DNA of 22,569 nucleotides from the NCBI GenBank assembly GCA_937989875.1, contig CALKBO010000033.1, forward strand, positions 1 through 22,569, in the 5' to 3' direction. The stretch comes from an uncultured Collinsella sp. (lineage in GTDB: Bacteria > Actinomycetota > Coriobacteriia > Coriobacteriales > Coriobacteriaceae). Of the stretch, positions 1-7,957 are shown one piece after another (position 1 is the first letter of the stretch; every line of letters begins with the position of its first letter). The notes below the pieces were generated by a model. It searched no databases, had not been told where the DNA came from, and was given only the letters and a program-made list of their open reading frames with translations. The translations under genes were made by a program, and so were the position numbers.

Positions 1-16
1 TCCGCACATGTGCGGA
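1..16. repeat. Perfect 16-bp palindrome
   Basis: TCCGCACATGTGCGGA is exactly self-complementary. It could be an operator for a dimeric regulator or part of a hairpin extending beyond the window edge. Function unknown. Confidence 0.6.
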
Positions 17-191
17 TGAATGTGGGAGGTGTTCGGATGAAGTTGATAATCAAGGCGGATTTGCCCGACGTGTTTGCGTTTTCAAAATGTCCCGAATCGG
101 CGGGACGAATCGGGATACAATAGCTACAGGAAACGACGCATCCCGCGTAAGTGTTCGAAAGCGCGGGCGGCCTAGTTTTCTGGTTTTGTTA

Positions 192-219
192 AATGCCCGG
201 GCTCCGAACCCCGGGCATT
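192..219 (+). terminator. Hairpin, likely terminator of a gene left of or at the window edge
   Basis: Perfect 10-bp stem: AATGCCCGGG at 192-201 and CCCGGGCATT at 210-219, with an 8-nt loop. It is followed on the plus strand by CTTATTT and, after a second small hairpin (224-245, stem TTTGCGC/GCGCAAA), more T-rich sequence. The T tract is weak, so termination is likely rather than certain. Confidence 0.5.
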
Positions 220-371
220 CTTATTTGCGCTTTTTGCGGCGCAAATGCCTTCTGCCGTCCGCACCGCGCGTGCGCCTACGGACCTTAATCCGAACCTCAT
301 ACGAGTCAAGAAACGCGATGACGAACGTACCCGCATCGGACGGTGGAGGCTGGCTGCGTTGTCCCAAAAAA

Positions 372-402
372 CAGGGCAGACTCCAGTGCGGAGTCTGCCC
401 TG
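372..402 (-). terminator. Rho-independent terminator of the pilus operon
   Basis: A 13-bp perfect stem (CAGGGCAGACTCC at 372-384 with its complement at 390-402) encloses a 5-nt loop. On the minus strand it is followed by six T (371-366), and it lies 100 nt after the stop codon of the last pilin gene. The plus strand also has an A/T-rich flank, so it may work both ways. Confidence 0.88.
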
Positions 403-502
403 AAAAAAGAATGGCAAAGCAAGAACGTGGATGGACGAGAAAAGTGTCCGCAAGTCTCATGGCCATCACATCCCACCTGCCAAAGGGATGGGTGAGTGAG
501 CG

Positions 503-2248
503 TTACTCCTGCTCGGACTCCTCAGCCTGCTTACGGCTGCGGATGAGGTGCGCCACGCCGATGCACAGCACCGCGCCACCAGCGATCCAAGTGAAGGTTA
601 CGCCGTTGAGACCGGTGAGGGGAAGGCCAGAGCCCTTCTTGTTCCGAATGGTGACGGGGATGGTCGCGTCGTTTGCTTTCTTGGGGGTAACCATAACGGT
701 ATCGCTGGACGTCACATCGAGATTCGTCAGATTGCCGTTCTCGTCGTATGTCGGATTCACCGTAATGGTAAACGGAGCAAGGGTGTTGTAACCAGCAGGA
801 GTATTGCATTCGGTAATCTCATACGTTCCCTTAACAAGACCAGGGATATAAATCTTGCCAGTTTCCTTGTCGGTCTTGAATTTTCCGGCATCTTCCTCTT
901 TGTCGGTAAGGCCGCCAGTTTGGGTCAGCCACTTTTTAGTCTGAAGCTGAGAATTTCCCTCTTTGGTCATTTCAACTTGGAAGGTAGCTTCAAGTTTTTG
1001 GCCCTCGTTATCCTTTTCGACCTTGGTCACATCCAGGCGGAAGACATGATCAGTAACTCGCTCCGACGTGGAGGTGCCAGTACCCTCAACCATGGGGTTA
1101 TTCGAATAGACGAGTTTGACATCATTGGTGTTGCCGGTGACCGTGTATTCGGCATCGCTGGTAAGCGTTGCCTTATAGGTCACAACCACCTTGGAATCAG
1201 CATCAACTTTAATTCTATTACCGGTTTTATCCTTCACGGTCTTAAGGTCGGTAAAGGCAATGGTGAGATTTTCCTTCTTAGTAGTGCTGTCTCGCTGTAA
1301 AACTACCTTATATCCATCATTGTCACCTTGCGCGATCTCGGTCTTGCTGCCTTGGTTGTCAATATAAACGTGAAGATCCTTCGGCGTGTTTCCAGATCCC
1401 TCAGCAGCCTCCAGTCCCTTGCTCAATGTGTCATGAAATTCATACTGATACTTGTTGAACGTGGCGATATTATCAGCAACGAAGCCAGTCAGTTTATATT
1501 CAACCTCCTGCCCAATATACGAGTCACTCACGTTTCCCCATTTCGTGCCCTCAAGAACTTCCTTTTTGACGGTAGGAACGCTGGTCTTCTCGGTGACTGT
1601 TACGGGCTTACCACCCACGATAGCGAAGATCGGGGAGGTGCCAGTGTTCGGCTTATTCGTATCCGTAAGGCCGTCAGACACGAACAGGTAATAACCATCG
1701 CCATAAGCATTCGGGCGCGTCCAAGGATCATCCACCTTAAAAGAATTTCCCGCAGGAGTCTCGTCTGTAATCGTAGCCGCAATTGCATACAGCACGTCAC
1801 CGGGAGCAACGCGCGTACCCTCGCTGCTGGTTTCCGAGCTGGCAGAAGTACCCGTCACATTTTTAGCAAGCCACTCGGCAACAACCGGGGCAGTGGCACT
1901 GTCCGCAAGCGCCGCAGCGCAGTCTGCATCCACGATTTCCTTGTACTTGGCAGATCCTTTAATAGCAGCGATTACCTTGAGCCCGATAGTCGTGCTTGAC
2001 CATTCAATATCGGAAGCAACTTTTCCTTTGCTCTCATCATCAGCGACTTTTGCCTTGAAGATCTGGTAGGCCTTGAACGTATTGTCCTTGTTGGCGTCGT
2101 TGACCTTTTTGATCGTGATGCTGTTGTCCGAAGTCGTCGCGCCCTCAGCAAACGCCATGGTCACCGGGGCCATGACGCCGCCGAAGCTCAACGCCGCCGT
2201 AAGGCCGGCGGTTACTGCCAGGCGAGCGATGTTCTTGCTCATGCTCAT
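503..2248 (-). CDS. LPXTG-anchored pilin (probable major pilin subunit, isopeptide-forming)
   Basis: 581 residues from an ATG at 2248, chosen over the ATG at 2314 because GGAGG lies 8 nt upstream and the product then begins with a signal peptide (about residues 1-34, ending AFA). The order is: N-terminal pilin domain (about 36-220); a fimbrial isopeptide-forming D2-type domain (about 224-400), with lysines in VPTVKKEVLE, acidic EFHDTLSKGL and asparagines in YSNNP; and a SpaA/prealbumin-like fold (about 405-537) with YEITE and an Asn in TIRNKK. Then come LPLTG (542-546), a hydrophobic segment and a charged tail. In such families sortase cuts between T and G and links subunits or anchors them to the wall. 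It is the last gene of the operon and resembles the preceding protein (shared AYQIF, VGG.PVTV). Calling it the major subunit is inference from architecture. Base composition is much lower in G+C than in the gene before it. Confidence 0.88.
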   Translation of the reverse strand: MSMSKNIARLAVTAGLTAALSFGGVMAPVTMAFAEGATTSDNSITIKKVNDANKDNTFKAYQIFKAKVADDESKGKVASDIEWSSTTIGLKVIAAIKGSAKYKEIVDADCAAALADSATAPVVAEWLAKNVTGTSASSETSSEGTRVAPGDVLYAIAATITDETPAGNSFKVDDPWTRPNAYGDGYYLFVSDGLTDTNKPNTGTSPIFAIVGGKPVTVTEKTSVPTVKKEVLEGTKWGNVSDSYIGQEVEYKLTGFVADNIATFNKYQYEFHDTLSKGLEAAEGSGNTPKDLHVYIDNQGSKTEIAQGDNDGYKVVLQRDSTTKKENLTIAFTDLKTVKDKTGNRIKVDADSKVVVTYKATLTSDAEYTVTGNTNDVKLVYSNNPMVEGTGTSTSERVTDHVFRLDVTKVEKDNEGQKLEATFQVEMTKEGNSQLQTKKWLTQTGGLTDKEEDAGKFKTDKETGKIYIPGLVKGTYEITECNTPAGYNTLAPFTITVNPTYDENGNLTNLDVTSSDTVMVTPKKANDATIPVTIRNKKGSGLPLTGLNGVTFTWIAGGAVLCIGVAHLIRSRKQAEESEQE

Positions 2249-2331
2249 CTTTTTTTCCTCCGTTTTCCGGTTAGTTCTCATTCGATCGGTCATCATCTGT
2301 CTGTGTCTTAACATCTACTTCGCTACGTCTC

Positions 2332-2350
2332 GCCCCGCTCTCTGTGGGGC
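2332..2350 (-). other. Small hairpin between two pilin genes
   Basis: GCCCC (2332-2336) can pair with GGGGC (2346-2350) across a 9-nt loop, just after the stop codon of the GC-rich pilin. There is no T tract, so it is more plausibly an RNA-stability or partial-attenuation element than a terminator. It lies in the 108-nt gap between the second and third operon genes. Confidence 0.3.
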
Positions 2351-2356
2351 TGCCAG

Positions 2357-4021
2357 CTACTCTTTATGGCTGCCACCTCCCCGCTTGACCAGGAGCGCGA
2401 CCACGATGAGCGCGGCTCCGGCGACCACTGCGGCGGCCGCGGCGTACATTGCCATATCGCCAGTCGAAGGCATAAAGCCTCCGGTGAAGATGCTAGGGGG
2501 CGTGCCGGCGGGCGTGTTGATGAGCGACGCCTCCAGGCTGCCCGTCGACCCGTCCGCGCTGTCGGCTCGCAGGGGCGACTCGGCCGTGATGGTGAGCCTG
2601 GGCTTGGCGGCGGCCACCTGGCCGACGTCCAGGCCCTCGGCCTTGACCGTCACGGAGCGCGTGCCCTCAAAGGCGGTGTAGCCCTTGGGCGCCTTGGGCT
2701 CGCGGACCTCCAGCTTGCCCGAGTCCACGCCCGAGACGGTCACGCGGCCGTCCTCGCCCGTGGTGACGGTGGCCTTGCCCTCCGCATCCCACGTGCCGTC
2801 GGCCGCCAGCGTGCGGCCGCGGTCGTCGGCGATGCCCAGGACCGCCCCGGGCAGCGGCTTGTCGCCGTCGCTGCCGCGCTTGGTGAGCGCGAGATCCCAG
2901 GTGTAGGCGCACGCATCATCGCTCGGCGTGCGGGTGAATCCGGCGTCGCCGGACTGGTCGGCAAAGGGAGAGCGCGGGTAGCGCAGGTAGACCTCGTTGG
3001 GGTTGCCCTTCGCGATGCCGTGGCTGCATGCGCTGTTGAGCGGCGCATTGTACACGGCGACCACGCGGGCTCCAGCTGTGAAGGCGTCGGCCCCGCCGAG
3101 CGCGGCGATCAGGTCGCCGGTGCGCACGGTGAAGGTCTTACCGTCGACCGAGACCCTGCACTGGGCCGTGATATCGGTCCAACCCTTCGCGGGCTCGGTA
3201 CCGGTGCGCCCGTCCCTGCCAGCCGAGACGGCACCGAAGCCGCCGTCCGCGCCCGCCGCCACGTACACGCGCATGCTCGCGGCGACCTTGGAGGGGTCGA
3301 GCCCCGCGCTCATGGTGTCGACGAACTGCACCGTATAGGTGTCGTAGGCGGTAAGACCCGCCGGAACCGTGGCCGAGAGGCGCCAGCACAGGTCGTCGGC
3401 GACCGTGGCGTCGGCGGCCTTCTGCCAGGCGGCGGTGCTGTCCTCCAGCACGTGCTTGGACACCTTGGGCGTCGCGGCCTTGGGCTTGACGGTGACGGCA
3501 CTGCCGCCCACCAGGGCCATAATCGGCGCGGTGCCGGCCTCGTCCTGGGAGATGGCGTCGTCGTCGGCGACGATGAGCCAGTAGCCACAGGGTAGCTCGG
3601 CCGCCCTGCCCGCGTTAAGGGCCACGGACACGGCACCAGAGCTCTGGAGGGAACGAGCGAGCTGTGCGCCCAGCGCGCTCGTAAGGTGGGAATCGGCGTT
3701 GAGCCACTCAGCAGCTTTCCACGCGGTGGTCTGGGAATTGGGCATGCCGGCGCTGTGCAGCACAGGCAGCGCGGCGTCGCGCACGGCGTCGCTTGCCCAG
3801 GCGAGGTCGGTGGCGATCTTGGCGTCGCTGTCGCCGTCGACGACGTTGGCGCTAAAGATCTGGTAGGCGTCGTAGCTGCGCGCCACGGTGCCTCTCACCG
3901 TGATGGAACCGGTCGAGGTCGGCGCGGCCTGCGCGGATGCGGGGAACACAACCGCGCAGGTGCCGATCAGGAGGGCAAGCAGCGCAAACAAGATCGGGAA
4001 GGAGCAAACTCTCTTATTCAC
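2357..4021 (-). CDS. GC-rich sortase-anchored pilin-like protein (minor or basal pilin)
   Basis: 554 residues from a GTG at 4021. This start has an AAGGGGG-type ribosome binding site and gives a clean signal peptide (MNKRVCSF, hydrophobic core, ASAQA). It overlaps the adhesin stop by 8 nt (GTGAATAA), implying coupled translation; an ATG at 4042 is possible but less likely. An N-terminal pilin domain (about 36-180) is followed by a D2-type isopeptide domain (about 183-365; VSKHVLE, VQFVDTMSAGL, GNPNEVYLRYP), a SpaA-like domain (about 375-503; LALTKRG, LEVREPKAPKGY, INTPAG) and the variant sorting signal MPSTG followed by D (517-522). A membrane segment and a short basic tail end it. It is paralogous to the following pilin (shared AYQIF and GTAPI.ALVGG/GTSPIFAIVGG). 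The variant signal suggests a minor or wall-anchoring subunit, which is inference. Codon use is extremely G+C-rich compared with both flanking genes. Confidence 0.85.
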   Translation of the reverse strand: MNKRVCSFPILFALLALLIGTCAVVFPASAQAAPTSTGSITVRGTVARSYDAYQIFSANVVDGDSDAKIATDLAWASDAVRDAALPVLHSAGMPNSQTTAWKAAEWLNADSHLTSALGAQLARSLQSSGAVSVALNAGRAAELPCGYWLIVADDDAISQDEAGTAPIMALVGGSAVTVKPKAATPKVSKHVLEDSTAAWQKAADATVADDLCWRLSATVPAGLTAYDTYTVQFVDTMSAGLDPSKVAASMRVYVAAGADGGFGAVSAGRDGRTGTEPAKGWTDITAQCRVSVDGKTFTVRTGDLIAALGGADAFTAGARVVAVYNAPLNSACSHGIAKGNPNEVYLRYPRSPFADQSGDAGFTRTPSDDACAYTWDLALTKRGSDGDKPLPGAVLGIADDRGRTLAADGTWDAEGKATVTTGEDGRVTVSGVDSGKLEVREPKAPKGYTAFEGTRSVTVKAEGLDVGQVAAAKPRLTITAESPLRADSADGSTGSLEASLINTPAGTPPSIFTGGFMPSTGDMAMYAAAAAVVAGAALIVVALLVKRGGGSHKE

Positions 4022-7000
4022 GACGCTCGCCCCCCTTCGCATTCGCCTTGCGACGAATGTGCATCCAGGCCGCAGCAGCGCAAAGCACCGCCGCGCCGGC
4101 AAGGTACGTCAGAGTGACGCCCGACATACCAGAAAGGGGCAAAGAAGTGGAGTAGGTGTTGGTGAAGGTGGGGGTGGAAGCGTCGGTAAGGTCGTAGTTT
4201 GTGCCGTTAGTTACTTCGTTGCCGTCACGATCCTGAATCTGCTTATAGGTCGCAGAGATGTTAATCTTACCGTTAGAGTCGTCAGTTGCCTTGACCGTAA
4301 TCTGATAGACCGACTTGTCGTACTTGTAGTTCGTAAACAGCGCGCTCGGCTGCTGTTCGCGAACGTAATAGGTGAAGGTCTTGTTTGCACCGCGGCCAGT
4401 GGAGTCAGACGCGAGCTTGTCGAGGTCTTTAAGTTCGTACTTAATCTCGCTGAAGCACAGGGTCTGCGACTTGTCACTGCTAGCCTGGGTCGACTCACTC
4501 TGAACGTTCTCCGAGAAATCCTTATTGGTCGCAAACTCGAGCGTAAACTCCTTCATCTCGCCACCCTTAACGACCTTAGTCGCCTTGGGAATCCAGGAGC
4601 CGGTAGAGTCGTACGGAGTGTACACGTTGGTGAAGGTCTTTGATCCATCGGAGTTGGCAATCGAATAATAGCCTTGGCCGTCCGCATGCAGATCGTCCAG
4701 CGAGTTAGTTAAATCTCCGGAGTGTTTAGTCGCACTCACATTTTTGATCGTGTAATAATGGACTGTAAGCTGTTTGGTCATGGTCGGATCATCCCGAGTC
4801 GGAACAGACATGAGCACAGTCGTGTGGTCCTCGACCGTCACCACAATCTCGTACACGGCAGAGTCGTACGTGATGTTGTGATCATTGCCAGCATTTTCAA
4901 CCAAATAGTATGTAATCGTGCCAGTCGTACCGTTCGCTGCGAACTGCTCACCAAGGTCAAACGTGATGTTGCCACTTGCATCATTATTCGCAGTTCCAAC
5001 CTCGGTGCAGGCGTCAGGACTGAATGCCCTGCTAGCGATAGGATTACCCGAATCCTTGCGGTAGACCGTAAAGGAGAACTCATTCCCAGTGAGTGTTTTG
5101 TTCTTATTAGTCTGCGAATCGATTAGCGCCTTGGTCGCCTTCAGCTTAAGGCTCGGGTAGACGTACGCATCCGCAGGCTCGCCTAGGTACAAGTCGCCAT
5201 TCGACATGATGCCGCCACCATGGTCCCAGGAATAGTTGCCCGTGATGAAAGTTGTCGCTTCATTCTGCGCATCATTCCGCGCTTGAATCGCCGCCTCATC
5301 CTTGGCCATAACACCCGACATAACACCCGAGGTCAGGCCGATGCTATTTTTTACCCCAACAGCACCGTTGGCGGGGATGTTGATAGCTTTTTCAAGTTCG
5401 ATGCTTCCCGAGTACCGGGCGTCTCCACCACCAAGCATCTTACCGGTTACCACTGCGACCGGCGTTGTGTGATCCCGCGATGCGAGGAAGAAATCGGCAT
5501 GACCGTACTTGCGGAAATCGTCCGAGTTGTATGCATCTATATCTTCATTCTTATTAGTACCCTCAGCACCACCAGCTGAAAGATGGGGCGTACCATCATT
5601 ACCACTGCCATCTTCCCGTTTGTATTCTTTGAAACTCTGATCATTGCCAGCAGACGAATTGCCAAAGATTGCCGTGCCCTCTTTGTTCGTTACCAACGTC
5701 TTGCCCGTGGGGCAGACTGCTACGCCGCCGCCATAGCCGCCAGCGGTATTGCTGCTAATGTACGAGTTGTATACAAATAATCTACCAGCGGTCTTTTCCT
5801 TACCCTCATCCGAGTTTCCCTGAACAAAGATACCGCCACCGCCCCAGTCAAAGCGAGACATGCAGTGATTGTTAGTGATATAGACTTTGCTATCTTTATT
5901 ACCGTTAATCATCGCGTCAACCATCTGGCCCACTCGAATGCCAGCACCCTCAGATCGGAAGCTCACGTTAGAGGCAATAATTCCTCCCGTGATATGCAGC
6001 CACGCCATACCCTCACGGGATTGGTCATTACGCCCGACATCCGTGATATAAACGCCGCCACCAGCTTCTTTAGAATAATTGCCGGTAATCTGGCCACCAG
6101 AAATGGTGACATGAGCGCCGTTATTGGCAGCAAGCCCAGCGCCGCCATGACAACCCCAACCATCATTACCGCAAAATCTGGCATAGCAATTGTTCGTAAT
6201 GTAACCGCCGGAAACAGTAACGCTGCCGCCTTCGGCCATGATGCCACCACCAAATCCGTTAATGCCATCAAGCGTGCTATTACCGGAGATTACGCCACCG
6301 GTCACTGTGACTGCAGACCCATTGGCATATACACCGCCGCCACTAGGAGCGCGGTTGCCGGCAATTACGCCGTTAGAAATGCTAAGAGTCGAATTGTTGA
6401 CAGATATTCCTGCGCCGGCAGCATTGTCCGGACAATAACCTCCACAAACGTAACCGCCGTTTATATTGACGGTCGAGCGGTTCTCCGCGTACACCAGGTT
6501 TCGGACACTGCGGTCTTTCTTTTGTGTGAGCACGCCGCTCTCAAGATTGAAGTTACCGCCGTTATAGATGTTGATGAGCTTCAGACTATTTGAACCGTTG
6601 CAAGCCACAATGGCGCCTTTAATATCAATACCATGCTCTACGAGCGACTCGGTTGTGCCCGTTCCATTTGGGGACGAATCGGTCACGTAGTAGGTAAGCT
6701 TAGACGGAATGCCATCGGTATCGTAAGTTAGCTCCGCTTTCTTGCCATAATTATCGGCATTCAGGCTCTGTCCCCGATCAGCTGACAAATGGCACTCGCT
6801 GACCGTCTCACTCGCCCGTCCAGAATCCTTAATTGTAAGAGCCGCACCGTTGGCAACATCGAATAAAGGCTTGTCAGCACTCGTGTGCTTAATCTTGTGA
6901 CCATTTAAATCTAAGACGACATCGATAAGGTTCTCATTGTTTTGTTCGAGCTTTACCTCATCATTGCAATCAATGTCGGCAACAAGCTTAAAAGTAGCGG

Positions 7001-7451
7001 CGCCTTTTTCATTGCGGAGGTTCCTGTCCTTAAGCTTTGAAACTAACTCTTCCCCACTATGAATATCGTATTTAGTTTCGTCCTCCGCAACGGGAGCGAT
7101 GCCATCTCCATCAACCGCTTCATCACCAGAAGACTGCGCGGCGCCCTTGGCTTCCGCGCCATCGGCAGACGGGTCCGCCGCGTCGAGGCCTTCGCCCTCG
7201 CCATGCTCGGCGTCGTCACTATTCTGCTCTTTGGCGCCCTTGTCCGCGTCGTTGTCTGCACCGGAACCATCGCCCAAAGAACCCTCGTCCGCGGCGGCAA
7301 CCGTCTGGGCATCGTTGGCAACGGCCTGCGAGATTGGAGGCATGACGAGCGACAGTACCAGGCTCAACACGGAGGCTCCGCACAAAACGCCTGCCAGTAC
7401 GCGGCGCGTCGCTTTTTTACTCTGCTTAGTTTTTTCTGAATTCGCTTTCAT
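4014..7451 (-). CDS. Large LPXTG-type beta-helix adhesin (probable pilus tip protein)
   Basis: 1145 residues from an ATG at 7451, preceded by GGGGAGGAG 6 nt away; the upstream TTG at 7478 precedes that ribosome binding site and is rejected. The order is: basic N-terminus and signal peptide (about 1-45, ending SQAVA); an acidic, Ala/Asp/Glu-rich low-complexity spacer (about 46-120); and a long region (about 125-740) of Gly/Asn-rich repeats such as GGVISGN and SGGYITNN, typical of a right-handed parallel beta-helix. Two FctA/Spy0128-like pilin isopeptide domains follow (one starting at SLKLKATKAL, the other ending in PTFTNTYS), then LPLSG (1104-1108), a membrane segment and a basic tail. Large first-gene adhesins of this kind usually sit at the pilus tip and bind host or partner surfaces; the ligand cannot be told from sequence. 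The next gene starts inside its stop region. Confidence 0.85.
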   Translation of the reverse strand: MKANSEKTKQSKKATRRVLAGVLCGASVLSLVLSLVMPPISQAVANDAQTVAAADEGSLGDGSGADNDADKGAKEQNSDDAEHGEGEGLDAADPSADGAEAKGAAQSSGDEAVDGDGIAPVAEDETKYDIHSGEELVSKLKDRNLRNEKGAATFKLVADIDCNDEVKLEQNNENLIDVVLDLNGHKIKHTSADKPLFDVANGAALTIKDSGRASETVSECHLSADRGQSLNADNYGKKAELTYDTDGIPSKLTYYVTDSSPNGTGTTESLVEHGIDIKGAIVACNGSNSLKLINIYNGGNFNLESGVLTQKKDRSVRNLVYAENRSTVNINGGYVCGGYCPDNAAGAGISVNNSTLSISNGVIAGNRAPSGGGVYANGSAVTVTGGVISGNSTLDGINGFGGGIMAEGGSVTVSGGYITNNCYARFCGNDGWGCHGGAGLAANNGAHVTISGGQITGNYSKEAGGGVYITDVGRNDQSREGMAWLHITGGIIASNVSFRSEGAGIRVGQMVDAMINGNKDSKVYITNNHCMSRFDWGGGGIFVQGNSDEGKEKTAGRLFVYNSYISSNTAGGYGGGVAVCPTGKTLVTNKEGTAIFGNSSAGNDQSFKEYKREDGSGNDGTPHLSAGGAEGTNKNEDIDAYNSDDFRKYGHADFFLASRDHTTPVAVVTGKMLGGGDARYSGSIELEKAINIPANGAVGVKNSIGLTSGVMSGVMAKDEAAIQARNDAQNEATTFITGNYSWDHGGGIMSNGDLYLGEPADAYVYPSLKLKATKALIDSQTNKNKTLTGNEFSFTVYRKDSGNPIASRAFSPDACTEVGTANNDASGNITFDLGEQFAANGTTGTITYYLVENAGNDHNITYDSAVYEIVVTVEDHTTVLMSVPTRDDPTMTKQLTVHYYTIKNVSATKHSGDLTNSLDDLHADGQGYYSIANSDGSKTFTNVYTPYDSTGSWIPKATKVVKGGEMKEFTLEFATNKDFSENVQSESTQASSDKSQTLCFSEIKYELKDLDKLASDSTGRGANKTFTYYVREQQPSALFTNYKYDKSVYQITVKATDDSNGKINISATYKQIQDRDGNEVTNGTNYDLTDASTPTFTNTYSTSLPLSGMSGVTLTYLAGAAVLCAAAAWMHIRRKANAKGGERRE

Positions 7452-7455
7452 CGAT

Positions 7456-7473
7456 GTCTCCTCCCCAAGAGAC
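7456..7473 (-). promoter_or_regulatory. Hairpin masking the adhesin ribosome binding site
   Basis: On the minus strand GTCTC (7473-7469) pairs with GAGAC (7460-7456), and the loop plus 3' arm contain the GGGGAGGAG ribosome binding site of the first pilus gene. This could dampen translation of the operon; regulatory use is inference. Confidence 0.4.
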
Positions 7474-7505
7474 CGCAATCTTGCTCTTTCACTATCAAAC
7501 GTATC

Positions 7506-7526
7506 TGCGCAACCTGTGATTGCGCA
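7506..7526. promoter_or_regulatory. Inverted repeat in the pilus operon leader
   Basis: Perfect 7-bp arms TGCGCAA (7506-7512) and TTGCGCA (7520-7526) around a 7-nt spacer. They lie between the candidate -10 element and the adhesin start, so the repeat could be an operator or a leader-RNA hairpin. Confidence 0.45.
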
Positions 7527-7541
7527 CGCTTAGTAATCCAT

Positions 7542-7571
7542 ATTGTAGAGATTGTTTGAACATCTAAGCAA
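7542..7571 (-). promoter_or_regulatory. Candidate sigma-A promoter of the pilus operon
   Basis: On the minus strand TTGCTT (7571-7566) and TACAAT (7547-7542) are separated by 18 nt. The -10 is good and the -35 is partial. The predicted transcript would start near 7535, giving a leader of about 85 nt that contains the inverted repeat and the RBS hairpin. Confidence 0.45.
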
Positions 7572-7910
7572 AAATACCGATAGTTTTGTAGCGAATTCTC
7601 AATTCTCTTGACATTTGCTCGGATTTACCTTCGTTTATTCGCTATGAAATATCTATTTCTGCTGGTAATTAAGCCAGTTATCAGTTTTTTAATAGCATTT
7701 TATTTATTTGCACAACATTTTGCTCAAGAGCATGCATCCTGCGAACGGTCGAAAATCGATCGTGAACGGTAGGTCATTAACCGGGAGGAATAGACTACTA
7801 AATTGCTGGGAATATCTTTAATTCATCGGTAGTTACAAGCGTAATGTTCAGACAACCATATTTGAATTTTCGCGCAGATTTTAGGCATCAATTCGCCCAA
7901 ATCGCCTGAG
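7572..7910. other. AT-rich intergenic region upstream of the pilus operon
   Basis: No gene is supported in these 339 nt. The stretch is strikingly AT-rich compared with the downstream housekeeping genes and has a short direct repeat GAACGGT near 7743 and 7764. It probably holds upstream regulatory sites. I looked for inverted repeats that could flank an invertible promoter and found none. Confidence 0.4.
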
Positions 7911-7945
7911 ACCACCGCAAAGGAGCCCGTCCCCTTTGCGGTAGT
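7911..7945 (-). terminator. Hairpin after the HAD phosphatase gene
   Basis: A 13-bp stem (7911-7923 with 7933-7945, one G-T pair) with a 9-nt loop starts 12 nt after the phosphatase stop codon. Its CAAAGG/CCTTTG stem base and GGGGACGGGC-like loop on the minus strand resemble the hairpins at 8873-8905 and 10464-10496. There is no T run, so terminator strength is uncertain. Confidence 0.55.
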
Positions 7946-7957
7946 TCTCCCCCGGCG

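Larger units (their letters stand above)
1..371. other. Left-edge region without a supported gene
   Basis: No reading frame here is convincing. A 28-codon frame at 37-123 has a good ribosome binding site (GGGAGGT at 24-30) but no recognisable product, and it is open to the window edge, so it could be the tail of a gene starting to the left. The stretch contains a perfect 16-bp palindrome at 1-16, an imperfect palindrome at 90-115 (arms TCCCGAATCG and CGAATCGGGA, one mismatch, 6-bp spacer) next to a -10-like TACAAT at 116-121, and hairpins at 192-219 and 224-245. Bases 246-365 show nothing I recognise. Confidence 0.5.

Noticed and set aside
37..123. 28-codon frame with a good ribosome binding site
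   Set aside because: Open to the window edge and without similarity I recognise; kept only as a remark in the left-edge entry.
87..791. Plus-strand reading frame of 234 codons
   Set aside because: It runs through two hairpins and a strong terminator and then antisense to the pilin gene; no ribosome binding site or recognisable domain.
2366..3595. 409-codon plus-strand frame opposite the GC-rich pilin
   Set aside because: High G+C suppresses stop codons on the opposite strand; the minus-strand product has clear signal peptide, domains and sorting signal.
7479..7957. Invertible (phase-variable) promoter upstream of the pilus operon
   Set aside because: Expected for surface structures, but no inverted repeats flanking the candidate promoter and no recombinase gene were found.
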